The notes beneath the pieces are model-generated. The model was given only the letters and a program-made list of their open reading frames with translations. It was not told where the DNA came from and did no database searches. A DNA stretch of 64,000 nucleotides from Aphelocoma coerulescens (taxonomy: Eukaryota; Chordata; Aves; Passeriformes; Corvidae): contig NC_091014.1 of NCBI RefSeq assembly GCF_041296385.1, positions 47,262,078 to 47,326,077 of the forward strand, written 5' to 3'. How positions within the stretch are numbered: the stretch's first letter is position 1; every line of letters begins with the position of its first letter. Below, piece after piece: positions 61,894 through 64,000 of this stretch. Made by a program: the position numbers and the translations under genes.

Positions 61894-64000
61894 TCACAGT
61901 TTTACAAAGAAGTAACACACCTCAGAAGACCTGCTTGGTAAGATTTCTCTGCTGTGCACTTTAGGGCTGTTCTTCACTGTAGAGGTTTAATAAGCTTGAA
62001 GGAATCATAGTGTCTGCTCTGGAGCCTGTCTGCTCCATTTATTCTCTTGCTATCTCAGGACAAAACAGTGCTGGGTGATTCTATTTGGATCACACATTAA
62101 TCAAATTTCTATCAATGACTTAAAATAGAAATACTACTAGCTGCTAAATACAGAATAGGGTATCGCAGAACCATTTTAAACTGTCAAACCATCAAATTAG
62201 CCGTAATTTCTTAAAGGGTTGTTTTTTAGTTTATGTCTATCCTCTGTTTTCTGCAGTTTTGTGCATCTATAAATTCTGACAAGTCTGTTTTTATTGACAG
62301 GTAATATTGGTCTTTGAAAGTTTGATTTGCTTCCTATGAGATTTCTTGATATATAGTAGAAGTTTAGTTATAACTTAGCTTTAAAAAATCTCATCTTGAC
62401 TGTTTCATTGCCTCTGTGATAACCTTAAAAATCTGTGTGATCCACATGCTATCACATGGGTGTTGAAGCAACAGCATTTCTTTTAAAAATGAGCACAATT
62501 ATTAAGATAAGGGACTAAAATAATAAAACACAAAAATATATATATTCTTACATAGAACATGGGATTCTTGCAGTTTTAAAATAGTTTCAGCTGTATACTT
62601 GGCAAAACTTCTTGAAATTTTATTTTCATTTAGCTATGGATTCCCCTTAGTCTTCTATACTAATGCAAGCTGCAGTCACCATTCAATGCATAGAAGGCTT
62701 TTATTAAGTTGTAAGGGTAAGAATAGTGTCTTTGCTTTTCTATTTCTCACTTTTTTTGGCAAACAGGTATTGGAAGGAGAGAGAATAGGCTGGAAATATC
62801 CTCTCTTGGTGCTTAATGAAATGCTGTTAAAAATCAACGGTATGACAGACTTTATTTCCTTCCAGCAGATACAAAAGAAATACAACGTTCTTTACAATAG
62901 CACCATTTTACCATTTATTTCCCTTTTTTCACTACATGATAAACACAATATTTCTCTGTAAGAAGACCATTTCTCTTCCTCATACCCCCTGTAAAGTAAT
63001 AACAGTCATTAGTTCCTTGGTACCAGTTCCACTGGTACTACGAAATCTCTTCTACTGATTAAGCTTCTGGTTAATTTTACTTTGGAGCCTTGGAATGACA
63101 TAAACATTGCTTGAAACTTTTCACAGGTTTTGTGCCTGAGCTCTTTCCCATGTTGGCTTCTCTGGTGCATACATTGAGGCCACAGCCTGTCCCTCTTTAG
63201 GGGTGTGTTCGAGGTCTCTCCCTTTCACCAGAAGTCTCTTTTGAGAATACCTGTGGGAAAAGTGTGTTTAACCTCTCCACCCCAAAGTTAAATTTCAGCA
63301 AAACTAACAGTTCAGAAAGTGATTAATGAGGGTAGTAAGCAGGCTGACAGGGCAGATATTATTGACTTCATCAACCTGTTTAACTAAGGAACTAGGTAAA
63401 AAACCCATAAAAAATAAATGTAACCTCTAATGCTTCCTTGCCATGTGGTGTGGGAAGTGGGAATCACTCACAGTAAATTATAGTCCAAGGAAAACGTATG
63501 CCATTATGATAAATGTGATATAAATAGGTAGATAGGCTGGCTTTCACTGCTGCCTTTTGCTAAGTCATTGTCCCACCCCAGATTGGCCGTACTGTAGTGA
63601 TTCATAGATAATTTCTTGTAATGAATTAGCATAATTCTGGTAGAATTTGGAAACTGGTAGTAAAGTTTGTTTATAAAACACGTATTTATTTCTCTTAATG
63701 ATACAGTAGAAGCTGAAACTAGAATAAGAACAGAAGTCTCTTCCTTTTCTCCTTCAAATTCTTTTGGAAAGAACACAGTATTTGACTCTCACATCTTATA
63801 AAGGTATAGTAAGGCAGATGTCCCTCTTTTTGAAATATCTGTCTTAATTAATTAGAAAAACTGAGGAACTATTTGAGTTTGTACGTTGCTTGAACCCAAA
63901 GTTGGAGATTAGCAGTCTCATCTGTGGTGGTGCTTGTCTACTCTTGCAAGAGAAACACAATTTAAAGGGCTCTTAACTTTTTGTTTAATTTTTCTAATAA
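61894..64000. other. AT-rich unique DNA, no gene recognised
   Basis: No gene, RNA gene or interspersed repeat recognised. The 120-codon plus-strand frame at 62599-62961 begins at TTG and its translation is Phe/Leu/Ser-rich with no domain. Confidence 0.55.

Noticed and set aside
1..64000. tRNA, rRNA, snRNA, CRISPR array, endogenous retrovirus or LTR pairs, telomeric repeats
   Set aside because: Reading both strands gave no A/B-box tRNA pattern, no snRNA core, no spaced direct repeats, no paired LTRs or retroviral gene motifs, and no TTAGGG arrays.

Overview
The window looks like vertebrate, most probably bird, nuclear DNA. It is AT-rich and CpG-poor, with no bacterial-style gene packing. The recognisable interspersed repeats are LINEs of the CR1 family, the dominant repeat of birds and other sauropsids; I saw no Alu, B1/B2 or L1 sequence. 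Long poly-G/poly-C and poly-T runs fit this. I cannot name the species or chromosome, and a turtle or crocodilian is not strictly excluded. The window reads as intergenic DNA or the inside of a very large intron.

Layout. 1-4489: AT-rich unique DNA. 4490-5126: a GC-richer block followed by a minus-strand CR1 3' fragment. 5127-20989: AT-rich DNA with a weak exon candidate (14330-14411), a T/G-rich tract, a small GC-rich patch (16295-16470) and a C20A10 run. 20990-22191: the main mobile element, a 5'-truncated, inactivated plus-strand CR1 with a reverse transcriptase remnant. 23804-24080 and 25003-25052: two minus-strand CR1 3' fragments, followed by a G22 run at 25671. 25700-44290: mostly unrecognised AT-rich DNA with short remnants that look like an ancient amniote repeat. 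44290-44760: a purine-rich tract containing a degenerate minisatellite. 48575-48602: a perfect 12-bp hairpin with a GCAA loop. 50525-50860: a probable very old CR1-like remnant. 51990-53320: two stretches with the look of conserved noncoding or exonic sequence. 58592-59062: two abutting minus-strand CR1 fragments. 61725-61893: a minus-strand open segment with signal-peptide-like and WAP-like features ending at a consensus splice donor.

No complete protein-coding gene can be supported. Most open frames start at non-ATG codons, are short, and occur on both strands as chance open stretches. The two longest antisense frames come from the CR1 and from the purine-rich repeat. A few segments bounded by consensus splice sites are listed as low-confidence exon candidates. 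Apart from the decayed CR1 reverse transcriptase, nothing shows genes working together. I found no tRNA, rRNA, snRNA, CRISPR or endogenous retrovirus, and no convincing undescribed biological system.
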